Source: Leucobacter musarum subsp. musarum (GTDB lineage Bacteria; Actinomycetota; Actinomycetes; Actinomycetales; Microbacteriaceae). Taken from it: DNA of 64,000 bases. This document shows, piece by piece, positions 20,889-31,574 of this stretch. The notes under the pieces are model-generated. The model had not been told where the DNA came from. It saw only the letters and a program-made list of their open reading frames with translations, and did not search any database. The DNA lies in the NCBI RefSeq assembly GCF_001273845.1, contig NZ_JHBW01000065.1, forward strand, positions 1 through 64,000. The letters are read 5' to 3'. The position numbers and the translations under genes are program-made. Numbering within the stretch: position 1 is the stretch's first letter; each line of letters begins with the position of its first letter.

Positions 20889-21546
20889 GGCGACACTTGA
20901 GCAGACGGCCGAGCCGGGCGCGAACCCCGAGCTCGAGCGCGCCCGCGCCGCGCACTCGCTATCGCAGCAGCTCGAGGCGCTGCTCATCGTCGCCGACGAA
21001 CCGCTCAGCGCGGTCGCCCTGGCGACTGCCACTGACCGGCCCGTGCGCGAGGTGCGGGCGGCCTTGTCGGCGCTCGTTGCCGAGTTCAACGGTGACGCGG
21101 TGGGGTCTGGTGCTGCGGGCGGGGCGGTCGCAGCAGGCGATGGCGCGGGTGCCGGATCGCCCCGCGGGTTCGAGCTCCGCGAGGTCGCGGGCGGATACCG
21201 CTTCTACGTGCGCGAGAGCCTCGACCCCGTCGTCGCCGATTTCGTGCAGCAGCAGTCGCCGTCGCGCCTCTCGCAGGCGGCACTCGAAACGCTCTCGGTG
21301 ATCGCCTACCGTCAGCCGATCTCGCGCGGCGCGATCGCGTCGATTCGTGCGGTGAACGTCGACTCGGTCGTGCGCACGCTGCTCGGCCGCGGCCTCGTGA
21401 CCGAGGTCGGTCAAGACGGCGAGACCGGCGCAATTCTCTACGGCACCTCTGACGCGCTGCTGGGGTACCTCGGCATCGGCGACATCTCGGAGTTGCCGCC
21501 CATTTCACCGCTCCTCGATGAGCCCACGGAAGGATTCGACGAATGA
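20881..21546 (+). CDS. scpB: Segregation and condensation protein B (ScpB)
   Basis: 221 residues, two winged-helix domains: SQQLEALLIVADEPLSAVAL opens the first, and ETLSVIAYRQPISRGAIASI with RTLLGRGLVTEVG marks the second. A glycine/alanine-rich insert (near residues 75-98) separates conserved elements in the first domain. Partner of ScpA in the SMC complex. Four-base overlap with rluB. Confidence 0.93.
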   Translation: MTEATLEQTAEPGANPELERARAAHSLSQQLEALLIVADEPLSAVALATATDRPVREVRAALSALVAEFNGDAVGSGAAGGAVAAGDGAGAGSPRGFELREVAGGYRFYVRESLDPVVADFVQQQSPSRLSQAALETLSVIAYRQPISRGAIASIRAVNVDSVVRTLLGRGLVTEVGQDGETGAILYGTSDALLGYLGIGDISELPPISPLLDEPTEGFDE

Positions 21547-22859
21547 CGCGCTCGGAGGGCCTCGGCGGATCATTCTCCGTCGACGGCGAGAACATCGAAG
21601 TCGACCTCGCGGAGTTCGGGTGGGATCGGCCCATCACCGGTGCCGGTTCGGGTGCTGCTGGTGGCGAGGGCGGCGACTCGGCGCACGACGATGATGGCCG
21701 CGTTCGCCTGCAGAAGGCGCTCGCGCACGCGGGGGTCGCCTCGCGCCGTGCCTGCGAGACGCTGATCACGAGCGGTCGCGTCACCGTGAACGGCGTGGAG
21801 GAGCGCGAGCTGGGCTCGCGCGTCGATCCGGATACCGATGAAGTGCGCGTCGACGGCGTCGTCGTGCAGCTCGACGTCTCGAAGCGCTACTTCGTGCTCA
21901 ACAAGCCCACCGGCGTCGTCTCGACCATGAGCGACGAGAACGGCCGCCCCGACCTGCGCGAGTTCGCCGATCAGGTCGAAGACCGCCTCTACAACGTGGG
22001 TCGCCTCGACGAAGACACGAGCGGCCTGCTCATTCTCACGAACGACGGCGATCTCGCGCACCGCCTCGCGCACCCCAGCTTCGGGGTGCAGAAGACCTAC
22101 ATCGCGAAGGTGCGTGGGCGGGTGACGGCTGCGGTGATCCAGCAACTCAAAGACGGGGTCGAACTCAAAGACGGGCGGATGCACGCCGATCGTGCGAAGC
22201 TGCTGCCGAACGGCACGGGCACCGCGCACTCGCTGGTCGAACTGACGCTGCACTCGGGGCGCAACCGCATCGTGCGCCGCATGCTCGCCGAGGTCGGGCA
22301 TCCGGTCGTCGAGCTCGTGCGTCGCCAATTCGGGCCGCTGCACCTTGGAACGCTGCGCTCGGGCGAGCTGCGCGAGCTGGCGCCGGCCGAACGCGGGGCG
22401 CTGCTCTCGGCGGTTGCCGACGGCGGTGCTTCGGGCGACAGTGCTGAGGGCGGTGCCGGATCGCAGAGCGCCGACACCCGCGGCCGCGCGGGCGGTGCCT
22501 CGTCCGACGCCGGCAAGCCCGCGAAGAAGCGTCGCGAGGTGACCGCGGGTCGACCGGGCGACGGCGCCGGCGCGCGCGGCATGCGCGGCACGGCGGCGCG
22601 CGGCAACCCGCATGGGCGCGGCGGCCCGAAGGGTGACGGGGCGCGTGGCGCGAGTGGCGCGGATCGCGCAGGCGGTCGCGGGCGTTCGAGTGACGGCAAC
22701 GGCGGCTCCGGTGGCTTCGACGGTTTCAGTGGGCGCGGCGGTTCGGGCGGGCCCAAGCAGCAGAACAACGGTCGAGCCCCGCAGCGCGGTGGCAGCCAGG
22801 GACAGCAGCGCGGTGGCTCGAACGGGCCGCGCGGTGGCCGGAAGCAGGGTGGACGATGA
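21543..22859 (+). CDS. rluB: Ribosomal large subunit pseudouridine synthase B-type with Gly/Arg-rich tail
   Basis: 438 residues. S4 domain (RLQKALAHAGVASRRACE, then GRVTVNG), then the RsuA/RluB catalytic domain with KPTGVVSTMSDE, the catalytic Asp in GRLDEDTSGLLILTNDG, and GRNRIVRRMLAEVGHPV. From about residue 300 the protein becomes a low-complexity Gly/Arg/Ala/Ser tail ending GPRGGRKQGGR, roughly 140 residues longer than the enzyme core. Such tails usually add RNA affinity. It modifies uridine in 23S rRNA if orthology to RluB holds. Fits the standard order scpB-rluB. Confidence 0.9.
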   Translation: MTRSEGLGGSFSVDGENIEVDLAEFGWDRPITGAGSGAAGGEGGDSAHDDDGRVRLQKALAHAGVASRRACETLITSGRVTVNGVEERELGSRVDPDTDEVRVDGVVVQLDVSKRYFVLNKPTGVVSTMSDENGRPDLREFADQVEDRLYNVGRLDEDTSGLLILTNDGDLAHRLAHPSFGVQKTYIAKVRGRVTAAVIQQLKDGVELKDGRMHADRAKLLPNGTGTAHSLVELTLHSGRNRIVRRMLAEVGHPVVELVRRQFGPLHLGTLRSGELRELAPAERGALLSAVADGGASGDSAEGGAGSQSADTRGRAGGASSDAGKPAKKRREVTAGRPGDGAGARGMRGTAARGNPHGRGGPKGDGARGASGADRAGGRGRSSDGNGGSGGFDGFSGRGGSGGPKQQNNGRAPQRGGSQGQQRGGSNGPRGGRKQGGR

Positions 22860-24043
22860 GCGCGGAACCACAGGCGACGGGGAGCGTGGCGGGGCCGGGT
22901 GATCCCGCGCCTCAGGCTGCCGCAGCCGGTGCGCATTTGCGTGCGCCGGGGGAGCGTGCGCCGCTCGCGGCCCGCACCCGGGGCACGGTGCACATCATCG
23001 GTGCCGGGCTGCTCGGGGCGAGCGTCGGGCTCGGCCTCCGTGAGCGCGGCGTCGACGTGACGCTCGAAGACCTGTCGCCGACCACGGTCGCGCTCGCCGC
23101 CGACTACGGCGCCGGCCGACTGCGCACCGCCGACGATGCGGCGCCCGCACTCGTGATCGTGGCGACCCCGCCCGACGTGACCGCCGACGTGGTGGAGCGC
23201 GCACTGCGCACCTACCCCGGTGCGGTCGTCACCGATGTCGCGAGTGTGAAGCTGGCGCCCTTCGAAGAACTGACCCGTCGCGGCATCGACCTCGCCAACT
23301 ACGTCGGCTCGCACCCGATGGCGGGCCGCGAGCGCGGTGGGGCCATCATGGCCCGGGCCGACCTGTTCGTCGCACGCCCCTGGGTGATCTGCCGCGACGG
23401 CGAGACCTCGGCCGAGGTGCTGTCGGTCGTCGAGGCAGTCGCCCTCGATCTCGGCGGTGTGCTGCTCGAGATGACCCCTGCCGAGCACGACCGCGCCGTT
23501 GGGCTGGTCTCGCACCTGCCCCAGGTGGTGTCGAGCCTGTTGGCCGCGCGCCTCGTGCCGGCCCAGGAGCAGGCGATCGGGCTCGCTGGTGCCGGACTGC
23601 GCGACACCACGCGCGTCGCGTCGAGCGACCCTGAGCTGTGGGTGCAGATCCTGGGCGCCAACAGTGCACCCGTTGTCGAGCTGCTCGACGCGTTCGCCGC
23701 CGATGTGGCCGCGTTCGCTGATGCGCTGCGCGATCCCGCCCAGACCGGGGCGCGGCGCCGCATCGCCGACCTGCTCTCGGCCGGCAACAACGGGGTCTCG
23801 CGTATTCCGGGCAAGCACGGATCGTCCGAGCGATTCACCTCGATCACGGTGCTCATCGACGATTCTCCGGGCCAGCTCGCGAAGCTGCTCACCGAACTCG
23901 GAGAACTCGGTATTAATATGGAAGACTTGCGTCTTGAGCACTCGCCGGGCGCCCAGATCGGATTCGCCGAGATCGCTGTGCTGCCAGAGGTCGCCGAACG
24001 AGCCCTCGCTGATCTCGCGGAACGCGGATGGAGAACGCTGTGA
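22856..24043 (+). CDS. tyrA: Prephenate dehydrogenase with C-terminal ACT domain
   Basis: 395 residues. After an Ala-rich leader of about 40 residues comes the NAD-binding Rossmann motif VHIIGAGLLGASVGLGL, then VTDVASVK, the prephenate-binding SHPMAGRERGG, and VGLVSHLPQVVSSLLA. The last 80 residues form an ACT regulatory domain (TSITVLIDDSPGQLAKLLTE...NMEDLRLEHSPG), as in tyrosine-inhibited enzymes. It catalyses oxidative decarboxylation of prephenate to 4-hydroxyphenylpyruvate in tyrosine synthesis. Located between rluB and cmk with coupled starts. Confidence 0.92.
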   Translation: MSAEPQATGSVAGPGDPAPQAAAAGAHLRAPGERAPLAARTRGTVHIIGAGLLGASVGLGLRERGVDVTLEDLSPTTVALAADYGAGRLRTADDAAPALVIVATPPDVTADVVERALRTYPGAVVTDVASVKLAPFEELTRRGIDLANYVGSHPMAGRERGGAIMARADLFVARPWVICRDGETSAEVLSVVEAVALDLGGVLLEMTPAEHDRAVGLVSHLPQVVSSLLAARLVPAQEQAIGLAGAGLRDTTRVASSDPELWVQILGANSAPVVELLDAFAADVAAFADALRDPAQTGARRRIADLLSAGNNGVSRIPGKHGSSERFTSITVLIDDSPGQLAKLLTELGELGINMEDLRLEHSPGAQIGFAEIAVLPEVAERALADLAERGWRTL

Positions 24044-24803
24044 CTGTTGCTGCACTGCAGAACGCGGCATCGAGCGACCCCGCAACCGCGACCTCGATCT
24101 CGATCGCACCGTTGCTCGTCGCAATCGACGGGCCGGCCGGCAGCGGCAAATCGAGCGTCTCGCGCGCGGCAGCCGAGCGACTCGACTTCGGCATTCTCGA
24201 CACGGGCGCCGCGTACCGCGCGCTCGCGTGGATGGCGACCGAGCTCGGTGCCGATCTCGATGATGCCGATGCCGTCGCGGCGATCCTGCGCGATTGGAAC
24301 TACTCGATCACGCTGCGCGGGCCGCAGCAGGTCACCGTCGTCTGGAACGATGGCGAGACCTCTCGCACGTACGCGCTGACCGACGCGATTCGCGAGCACG
24401 CCGTGAGCGGGCTCGTCAGCCGGGTGTCGAAGCATCCGGAGGTGCGCGAGCGGCTCAACGCGATGTTCCGCGAGATCGTCGCCGCGTCGGGGCTGCCCGG
24501 CGTCGTCATCGAAGGGCGCGACATCACGACCGTGGTGGCGCCCGATGCGCCCGTGCGCATCCTGATGACCGCGTCTGCCGACGTGCGGGCGCAGCGCCGC
24601 GCCGGCGAGCTGCCGGGCCTCACACACGCCGAGGTGCTTGCCGCGATCGAGGCGCGCGACGCGAAGGACGCGCTCGTCGTGGACTTCTTCACCCCGGCCC
24701 CGGGGGTAACGCTCGTCGATACGAGCGATCTAGACTTCGAGCAGTCGGTGCAGGCTGTGGTCGATATCGTACGAGCGGCGCAGGGTGCCGCAGAAGAGAG
24801 CGA

Positions 24804-24807
<4 letters not shown>
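24040..24807 (+). CDS. cmk: Cytidylate kinase
   Basis: 255 residues from GTG 24040, chosen because GGAG at 24030-24033 is well spaced and the GTGA overlaps the tyrA stop; an in-frame ATG at 24028 is the alternative. P-loop [32 protein letters not shown], then [20 protein letters not shown]. It phosphorylates CMP/dCMP. Overlaps der. Confidence 0.94.
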
Positions 24808-26486
<1,679 letters not shown>

Positions 26487-26502
26487 GGCGAGTGAGGTGC
26501 GA

Positions 26503-26536
26503 GCGGGGCTCGGGATCTGAGGATCCCGGGCCCCGC
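26503..26536 (+). terminator. Hairpin terminator of the parA-der operon
   Basis: Arms GCGGGGCTCGGGATC (26503-26517) and GATCCCGGGCCCCGC (26522-26536) pair with one G-T wobble around a four-base loop, 17 bases after the der stop. Only a short TTCC follows, as is common in high-GC actinobacteria. Confidence 0.75.
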
Positions 26537-26601
26537 TTCCGTGTGTGGGGCGGGTGGTTGCTTGGCGAGGTCGCTGGGTGGCCGGGTGGCTGGTTTCCAC
26601 C

Positions 26602-26672
26602 GCGAGTGCACCACTTTTACGCGAGCGTACCCTTTCGTGCCTGGTGCACTCGGGAGAAAGTGGTGCGCTCGC
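26602..26672. repeat. 71-bp palindromic element, copy 1
   Basis: The 16-base outer arms (26602-26617 and 26657-26672) pair with one wobble: GCGAGTGCACCACTTT against AAAGTGGTGCGCTCGC. An internal GGTGCACTCG can pair instead with the left arm, so two alternative folds exist. A second copy of the same length lies at 26791-26861; the last 32 bases are identical. Non-coding. Confidence 0.75.
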
Positions 26673-26790
26673 GGGAGGGCGGGGGCATGGTCGCGAGGGG
26701 GGCGAGGTGCGAGGTGGCGGGGCCCCTTGCGAGGAGTACTTGGACAGTGCACGCGGTGGTGACCCTCGCCCCTGCAATGGGTTCCCGGCC

Positions 26791-26861
26791 GCGAATGCAC
26801 CACTTGTGCGCAAGTGCACCCCTTTGTGGCTGGTGCACTCGGGAGAAAGTGGTGCGCTCGC
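26791..26861. repeat. 71-bp palindromic element, copy 2
   Basis: Same length as and closely similar to 26602-26672, 189 bases apart. Differences are concentrated in the left arm and loop, and the right 32 bases are unchanged. The paired arrangement recalls REP/BIME-type repeats. Confidence 0.75.
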
Positions 26862-26977
26862 GAAGGGGTTGGGAGTCGGGAGTTGGGAGGGGGCGCAGGG
26901 CGCAGGGCGCGGCACGCAGCCAAGCAGCCAGGCAGCCAGTGCAGGATCACCCAGCCGGTGCACGCTAGCCTCTCTGC

Positions 26978-28090
26978 ATGGGAGATGCTGCGTCAACGCC
27001 GGGGGAGGCGGGGGAGCCTCGCGAGCGCGCGGAGCAGTCCGGGAGTGCCGGCGAGCGACCAGAGACGCCCGGGGACCGTGGGTCTCGGGGCCACCGGCTC
27101 AGCAAGAGCGGAGCTGGGGAGAGCGGAGCCGGGGAGAAGAGCCCCGGGGAGCGCGGCGCCAGGAAGAACATGTCCAGAGACAACAGCCCCACTGACCTCA
27201 CCCTCGCTGAGACCTCGACCCGCCAGCTCACGCCGCTCGAGCGAGTCATCGACCGCACCGCCCATCGCCTGCTCGCGGGGAAGCCGGCCAGTGGGGTGCG
27301 CGCGGTGCTCATCGAGGTCGCCGTCTTCCTGTTGAAGCAGGCGTGGGCCTGCGTCTTCGGGGCGCTCATGCTCGTCGTGATCGTCGCGGTCCGGCTGTGG
27401 TACCCCGACGATGCGGTGCTCGCCCGCAATGACGCGATGACGATCGCGGCGGTGGCGATCCAGGTCGGAATGCTCGTCGGCAAGCTCGAGAGCGGGCGCG
27501 AGCTCTGGGTGATCGTGCTGTTCCACATCACGGGCACCGTGATGGAGCTGTTCAAGACCGACGTGGGCTCGTGGGCGTACGCGGCCGACGGAGTGCTGCG
27601 TCTGGGCGCGGTGCCGCTGTTCAGCGGGTTCATGTACGCCGCGGTCGGGTCGTACATGGTGCGTATCTACCGGCTGCATGACCTGCGGTTCACGCGGTAT
27701 CCGCCAATCTGGGCGACCACCGTAGTGGCGGTGGCGATCTACGCGAACTTCTTCACGCACCATTATGTGTTCGACGTGCGGTGGATCCTGCTCGCCGCCG
27801 TCGTGCTGCTGTGGTTCCCGACGATGATGCACTTCCGAATCTGGCGCGCGACGCTCAAGGTGCCGCTGCTGCCCGTGTTTCTCGGGGTGGCCGTGTTCAT
27901 CTGGATCGCCGAGAACATCGCCACCCTCTCGGGCGCCTGGCTCTACCCGAACCAGGCCGAGGGGTGGGAGTTCGTGTCGGGGCAGAAGATCATCTCGTGG
28001 CTGCTGCTCATGATCATCTCGGTCGTCATGGTCACCTGGGTGTATCGACCCAGGCGACCTGACGCGGTCGAGGTGACGCACGCGCGGTGA
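26978..28090 (+). CDS. DUF817 family integral membrane protein
   Basis: 370 residues if started at ATG 26978, which lies six bases after TAGCCT (26966-26971), the leaderless pattern seen repeatedly here. ATG 27170 after AGGAAGAA is a good alternative and removes a 64-residue charged, low-complexity leader. From about residue 80 the protein is DUF817: LERVIDRTAHRLLAGKP, about eight membrane segments, MELFKTDVGSWAY, GFMYAAVGSYMVRIYRL, and IWIAENIATLSGAWLYPNQ. Function unknown. It converges on the next gene with a 19-base gap. Confidence 0.8.
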   Translation: MGDAASTPGEAGEPRERAEQSGSAGERPETPGDRGSRGHRLSKSGAGESGAGEKSPGERGARKNMSRDNSPTDLTLAETSTRQLTPLERVIDRTAHRLLAGKPASGVRAVLIEVAVFLLKQAWACVFGALMLVVIVAVRLWYPDDAVLARNDAMTIAAVAIQVGMLVGKLESGRELWVIVLFHITGTVMELFKTDVGSWAYAADGVLRLGAVPLFSGFMYAAVGSYMVRIYRLHDLRFTRYPPIWATTVVAVAIYANFFTHHYVFDVRWILLAAVVLLWFPTMMHFRIWRATLKVPLLPVFLGVAVFIWIAENIATLSGAWLYPNQAEGWEFVSGQKIISWLLLMIISVVMVTWVYRPRRPDAVEVTHAR

Positions 28091-28109
28091 TCCGGCAGCC
28101 GTGGGCGGG

Positions 28110-28499
28110 TTAGACCGCGGCGAGATGCGCGAGTGCGGCGAAGCCGAAGACTGCGGCTCCGGCGAGGGCGATGACGGCCCAGATGGCGAGCATCGCCGCG
28201 TTCAACCAGACACCCCAGAGTGCGAGGGCGCGGTCTTGCGTGCCGCGGCGCAGGGCGAGGATGCCGAAGATGAGTCCGGTGATGGGGGCAAAGAAGGTCC
28301 AGCCGCTCGCGACCGACGCGATGCCGAGCACGAAGCTGGTGATCGTGAAGGCGCGCGAGTGGTCGTTGGCGACCGGCCCGTTCGGGAACGGCACTGAGCC
28401 GGTCGATGCGGCGTTGCTCGCGGGCACCGGCGCCGTGTCGGGGGCGACGGTGGTGTGTGCGGTGGTCTCGGTGACGTCGGGGGTCAGGGTGGCGCTCAT
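28110..28499 (-). CDS. Small two/three-TM protein, DUF4190-like
   Basis: 129 residues from the ATG at 28499, preceded by GAGAGGAG. The N-terminal half is Thr/Ala/Pro-rich and probably cytoplasmic. The C-terminal half has TITSFVLGIASVASGWTFF and ITGLIFGILALRRG, then a last segment AMLAIWAVIALAGAAVFGF; the G-I-L-A-L-R/H-R pattern after the hairpin is the DUF4190 hallmark. Function unknown. Confidence 0.7.
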   Translation of the reverse strand: MSATLTPDVTETTAHTTVAPDTAPVPASNAASTGSVPFPNGPVANDHSRAFTITSFVLGIASVASGWTFFAPITGLIFGILALRRGTQDRALALWGVWLNAAMLAIWAVIALAGAAVFGFAALAHLAAV

Positions 28500-28770
28500 G
28501 GTGTGCTCCTCTCGATGCGGGGCGAACCGGCTGTTCGTCCGCGATGATTCCAAGGTACGTTCGCACCCCCGGTCACCGCGTCGGCCCGAGGTATCAACCG
28601 CATGAGACCCCGGTACCGCTTCGCGCAGTACCGAGGTCAGGGTCGTTCGGGGTGCGGCGAGGGGTCGGCTCAGGGTCACCCGGGTGCCGGATCGCCGCAC
28701 CCCGTTCGCTCAGCCTTCGCGCGCAGTGCTCCGTGCGAGGCCGTTGAAGGGCTGCGGTCGCGTGCGAATT
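28500..28770. other. Upstream region of the small membrane protein gene
   Basis: About 270 bases without a credible gene. It contains a short CGGTAC/GTACCG inverted repeat near 28612-28633 that could be an operator for the leftward gene. Nothing else recognised; the hairpin elements listed separately follow it. Confidence 0.3.
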
Positions 28771-28824
28771 TGATGACCCGTGTGGTGCGCTAAACGGGGT
28801 TTTAGTGCATCACACGGGTCATCA
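28771..28824. repeat. Dispersed hairpin element (C)
   Basis: 24-base arms at 28771-28794 and 28801-28824 pair with two mismatches; the inner part is GGTGCGCTAAA ... TTTAGTGCAT around the loop CGGGGT. It shares its core with elements at 28878 and 62065. It is downstream of the leftward MFS gene, with element D between. Confidence 0.75.
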
Positions 28825-28877
28825 GGTGCTGGTGCTCTGCACTCGGGGTGGCTTCGGAACCCGCGCTAGAAGGTTTG

Positions 28878-28925
28878 ATGGCAGTTTGGTGCGCTATTAG
28901 TGGTTTTAGCGCACCAAACTGCCAT
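28878..28925. repeat. Dispersed hairpin element (D), perfect 19-bp arms
   Basis: ATGGCAGTTTGGTGCGCTA (28878-28896) and its exact complement TAGCGCACCAAACTGCCAT (28907-28925) flank a ten-base loop. The right arm plus five further bases (28907-28930) recurs exactly at 62096-62119. It lies about 50 bases beyond the MFS stop and probably ends that transcript. Confidence 0.8.
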
Positions 28926-28977
28926 TAAGTTCTCGCGCGTTGGGCGCGGGCTCGGGGGCAGCTCGGGGCCAGCGCGC

Positions 28978-30579
28978 CTAGTGCGAGGCCTCCGAGACGT
29001 CGGTGCCCTTGGGCGTCGTCACGAACACGGCCACGGCGACGGCGAACATGATGATGCCTCCGGCGATCCCGGTCGACTGCATCGCGTGTGTGAACGCGAC
29101 GCCCGCCTGCTGGCCCAGCTCGGGGAGGTTGAGCTCGGCCGCGATCGAGACCGCGGCCCCGAGCGACTCCTCGGCCTGCGTGGCGAGAGTGCGGTCGATG
29201 CCCGTGAGCACGCTCGCGCCCATGAACTCGGTGCGGTAGAGCAGCGCTGAGATGCTGCCGAGGATCGCCACGCCGAGCACGGCGCCGAGCTCGTACGAGG
29301 TCTCCTCGATTGCGCCGGCGTTGCCCGCCTTCTCTTCGGGTGATCCGTGCATGATCATTGCGGAGGCGATGGCGAGGGATCCGGTGCCCGCGCCCACGAG
29401 GCACAGGCCGATGATCACCGTGAGCAGTGAGAGCGTGCCGGGTTGCACGCCGATGAGCAACATGCCGAGCCCAGCGAGCCCGAGCCCGCCCGAGAGCACG
29501 GCTCGCGCGCCGATGCGGCGTGCAACAGCCGGGGCCGCGAGCGATGCCAGCGCGCCCGTGATCGCGATCGGGAAGAGGCGCACGCCGGCCTCGACCGGCG
29601 AGGCGCCGTCGACGAGCTGCAGCCACTGCGCGATGAGCAGCAGCGCGGCCATCATAGCGAACGTCGAGCCGAGTGCGGCGATCGTGCCGGCCGAGAACAC
29701 GCGGTTGCGGAACAAGCCCAGGTCGAGCAGTGGGGCGTCGCTGCGCAGGCAGCGCAGCACGAACCACACGAGCAGCCCGGCGCCGGCGACGAACGCGACG
29801 ATCGCCTCGGGAACGAGCACGCTCGCCTCCTTGCCGAACGTCTTGATCGCCCACACGAGCAGCGTCATGCCGACGAGCGACAGCGCGGCCGCAATGAAGT
29901 CCCAGCGGCCCGGGTGCGCGACGCGCGACTCGGGGAGGATCAGGATGCCCGCGATCACACCGATCGCCATCAGCGGCACGTTCACCAGGAACGCCGCGTG
30001 CCACGAGAAGTGCTCGAGCAGCACGCCGCCGATGAGCGGCCCGAACGCGGCGCCGAGGCCCGACACCGCAGCCCAGATCGCGAGGGCGGTGGCGCGCTCA
30101 CGGGCGCTCGTGAAAATGACGCGAATCAGCGACAGCGTAATCGGCATGATCATCGCGCCGCCGATGCCCAAGATGGCGCGAATGGCGATGACCGACTCCG
30201 CGTTCGTCGCGAACAGCACCAGCAGCGACGAGGCGCCGAAGATCGTATAACCAAGCAGCAGCATGCGCTTGCGGCCCCAACGGTCGGCGATCGCCGCGAA
30301 CGAGACCAGCAGGCCGGCGAGCACGAGGGAGTACACGTCGATGATCCAGAGCTGCTGCGACGACGTCGGGTGCAGCTCGGCCGCCATTTCGGGCAGCGCG
30401 ATGTTCAAGATGGTCATATCCATCGTGATCACGAGCAGGCTCGCGGTGAGCACGCTGAGCGCGGCCCAGCGGCGGCGCTTGCTGAGCGGGGCGCGGGGTG
30501 CTTCGGCGCTCGCTGCGTGCGTGCTGCTCGACTGCTCGTTGCGCGGGGTCGGGGTATGGTTGGTGTGCAGATCGGACAT
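28978..30579 (-). CDS. DHA2-family MFS drug transporter (14 TM, EmrB/QacA type)
   Basis: 533 residues from the ATG at 30579, which is preceded by GGAAAGG at a spacing of eight; an upstream in-frame GTG is too close to that site. MFS motifs: LLVITMDMTILNIALPEMA in TM1, LADR-like FAAIADRWGRKRMLLLGY between TM2 and TM3, and motif C region WAAVSGLGAAFGPLIGGVL in TM5. The length and hydrophobic pattern fit 14 helices. Typical substrates are lipophilic drugs or antibiotics driven by proton exchange. It is the second gene after a TetR regulator on the same strand. Confidence 0.9.
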   Translation of the reverse strand: MSDLHTNHTPTPRNEQSSSTHAASAEAPRAPLSKRRRWAALSVLTASLLVITMDMTILNIALPEMAAELHPTSSQQLWIIDVYSLVLAGLLVSFAAIADRWGRKRMLLLGYTIFGASSLLVLFATNAESVIAIRAILGIGGAMIMPITLSLIRVIFTSARERATALAIWAAVSGLGAAFGPLIGGVLLEHFSWHAAFLVNVPLMAIGVIAGILILPESRVAHPGRWDFIAAALSLVGMTLLVWAIKTFGKEASVLVPEAIVAFVAGAGLLVWFVLRCLRSDAPLLDLGLFRNRVFSAGTIAALGSTFAMMAALLLIAQWLQLVDGASPVEAGVRLFPIAITGALASLAAPAVARRIGARAVLSGGLGLAGLGMLLIGVQPGTLSLLTVIIGLCLVGAGTGSLAIASAMIMHGSPEEKAGNAGAIEETSYELGAVLGVAILGSISALLYRTEFMGASVLTGIDRTLATQAEESLGAAVSIAAELNLPELGQQAGVAFTHAMQSTGIAGGIIMFAVAVAVFVTTPKGTDVSEASH

Positions 30580-30663
30580 GGTCACGGCCTTTCCAGGGTC
30601 GCTGTGTTCCGGGGTGGGAGGTGTGGTGCAGGATCGGGCCGGCCGCGGTGCGGCCGAGCCCCA

Positions 30664-31251
30664 CTACGTCGCGGGGTCGGGAACCGGCATCGTCGCGAGC
30701 GCCGTCAGTGTGCGCATGATCTGATCGCGGCTGAGCGGGGCCCGGGTGAGGCCAGCGTGCATCGTTGCCCCGTCGAGGAAGACCGCGATCGCAATGGCGC
30801 GCTCTTCGCCGACGCACGGCCCGAGAATCTCGATGAGGCGCTCCGGCCAGCGCAGCGCGAGTGCGCGCAATCGTTCGTCGGTGGTGCCGGCGGTCATCAG
30901 CGCGATGTCGGCGTGCACGGTGCGCTCGTCGCTGAGGTAGCGGAGCATCTCGTCGACGACGGGCCCCGGATCGTCGATGAAGTGCTCGGCGAGCGGCTCA
31001 AGGCGGGCGAGCGCCTCGTCAATTTCGTCGGCGAGGGCCTGCAGCGCTGACTCGCGCAGGTCGTCGATCGACGTGAAGTACTGGGTGGTCGACCCGAGCG
31101 GCACCGACGCGCGCGCGGCGACGGCGCGGTGGGTGAGGGCGGCAGGACCCTGCTCGACGATGATCGCGGTGGCTGCCTCCAGGATCGCCCGGCGTCGACC
31201 CTCGGGGTCGCGGCGACGCGGTGCGGCCTGCGTGGCGGTCTCTGCGTTCAT
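30664..31251 (-). CDS. TetR family transcriptional regulator (partner of MFS exporter)
   Basis: 195 residues. The N-terminal helix-turn-helix is intact (RAILEATAAIIVEQGPAALTHRAVAARASVPLGSTTQYF). The C-terminal ligand domain is ordinary for this class. GGAG precedes the ATG at 31251. The MFS gene follows after 84 bases, so the pair is likely autoregulated and drug-responsive. A strong palindrome at 31374-31405 in the divergent gap is its most likely operator. Confidence 0.85.
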   Translation of the reverse strand: MNAETATQAAPRRRDPEGRRRAILEAATAIIVEQGPAALTHRAVAARASVPLGSTTQYFTSIDDLRESALQALADEIDEALARLEPLAEHFIDDPGPVVDEMLRYLSDERTVHADIALMTAGTTDERLRALALRWPERLIEILGPCVGEERAIAIAVFLDGATMHAGLTRAPLSRDQIMRTLTALATMPVPDPAT

Positions 31252-31287
31252 GGTGCTCCGGGGTCGGGGTTTGCTTGCTGCATTTGC

Positions 31288-31348
31288 GGATCGGTGTCAC
31301 TTTCTGCGCGAAACCGTGGTGATTTGGCGCAGAACGTGACACTGATCC
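31288..31348. repeat. Long hairpin in the tetR-rraA gap (E)
   Basis: 22-base arms at 31288-31309 and 31327-31348 (GGATCGGTGTCACTTTCTGC... and its inverted copy) pair with two mismatches around a 17-base loop. Unlike the other hairpins it is in a divergent, promoter-containing gap rather than behind genes. Confidence 0.65.
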
Positions 31349-31373
31349 GGGGTGGGGTGCGGGTCTGCCAGTA

Positions 31374-31405
31374 ACTGTACATGTGTACATGTACTTTTGT
31401 ACAGT
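31374..31405. promoter_or_regulatory. Probable TetR operator
   Basis: ACTGTACA (31374-31381) and TGTACAGT (31398-31405) form a perfect inverted repeat, with an inner perfect palindrome GTACATGTAC at 31385-31394. The site lies about 120 bases upstream of tetR and about 170 upstream of rraA. Nested palindromes of this size are typical of TetR operators. Confidence 0.55.
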
Positions 31406-31574
31406 TCGGGATCGCTTCACGTGTTGCCTACCGATGACGACCTCGCACCGGATTGCCTCCGATTGCCGCGCCTCACCCGAATGTCTGAGGATGCAGGTAA
31501 CGTCAGACGCACACACCGCCACCACGTCGGTACGCGGTCACCGGAAGGGGTGGCCGCAAGAGGGGAGCAACATC

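Noticed and set aside
29443-31050. 535-residue open frame on the plus strand over the MFS and TetR genes
   Set aside because: Composition is typical of antisense frames; the minus strand gives intact MFS and TetR proteins.
31383-31574. N-terminal extension of RraA to an ATG at 31383
   Set aside because: The extension overlaps the predicted operator and has no homology-like features. ATG 31575 has a good ribosome binding site and matches the normal family length.
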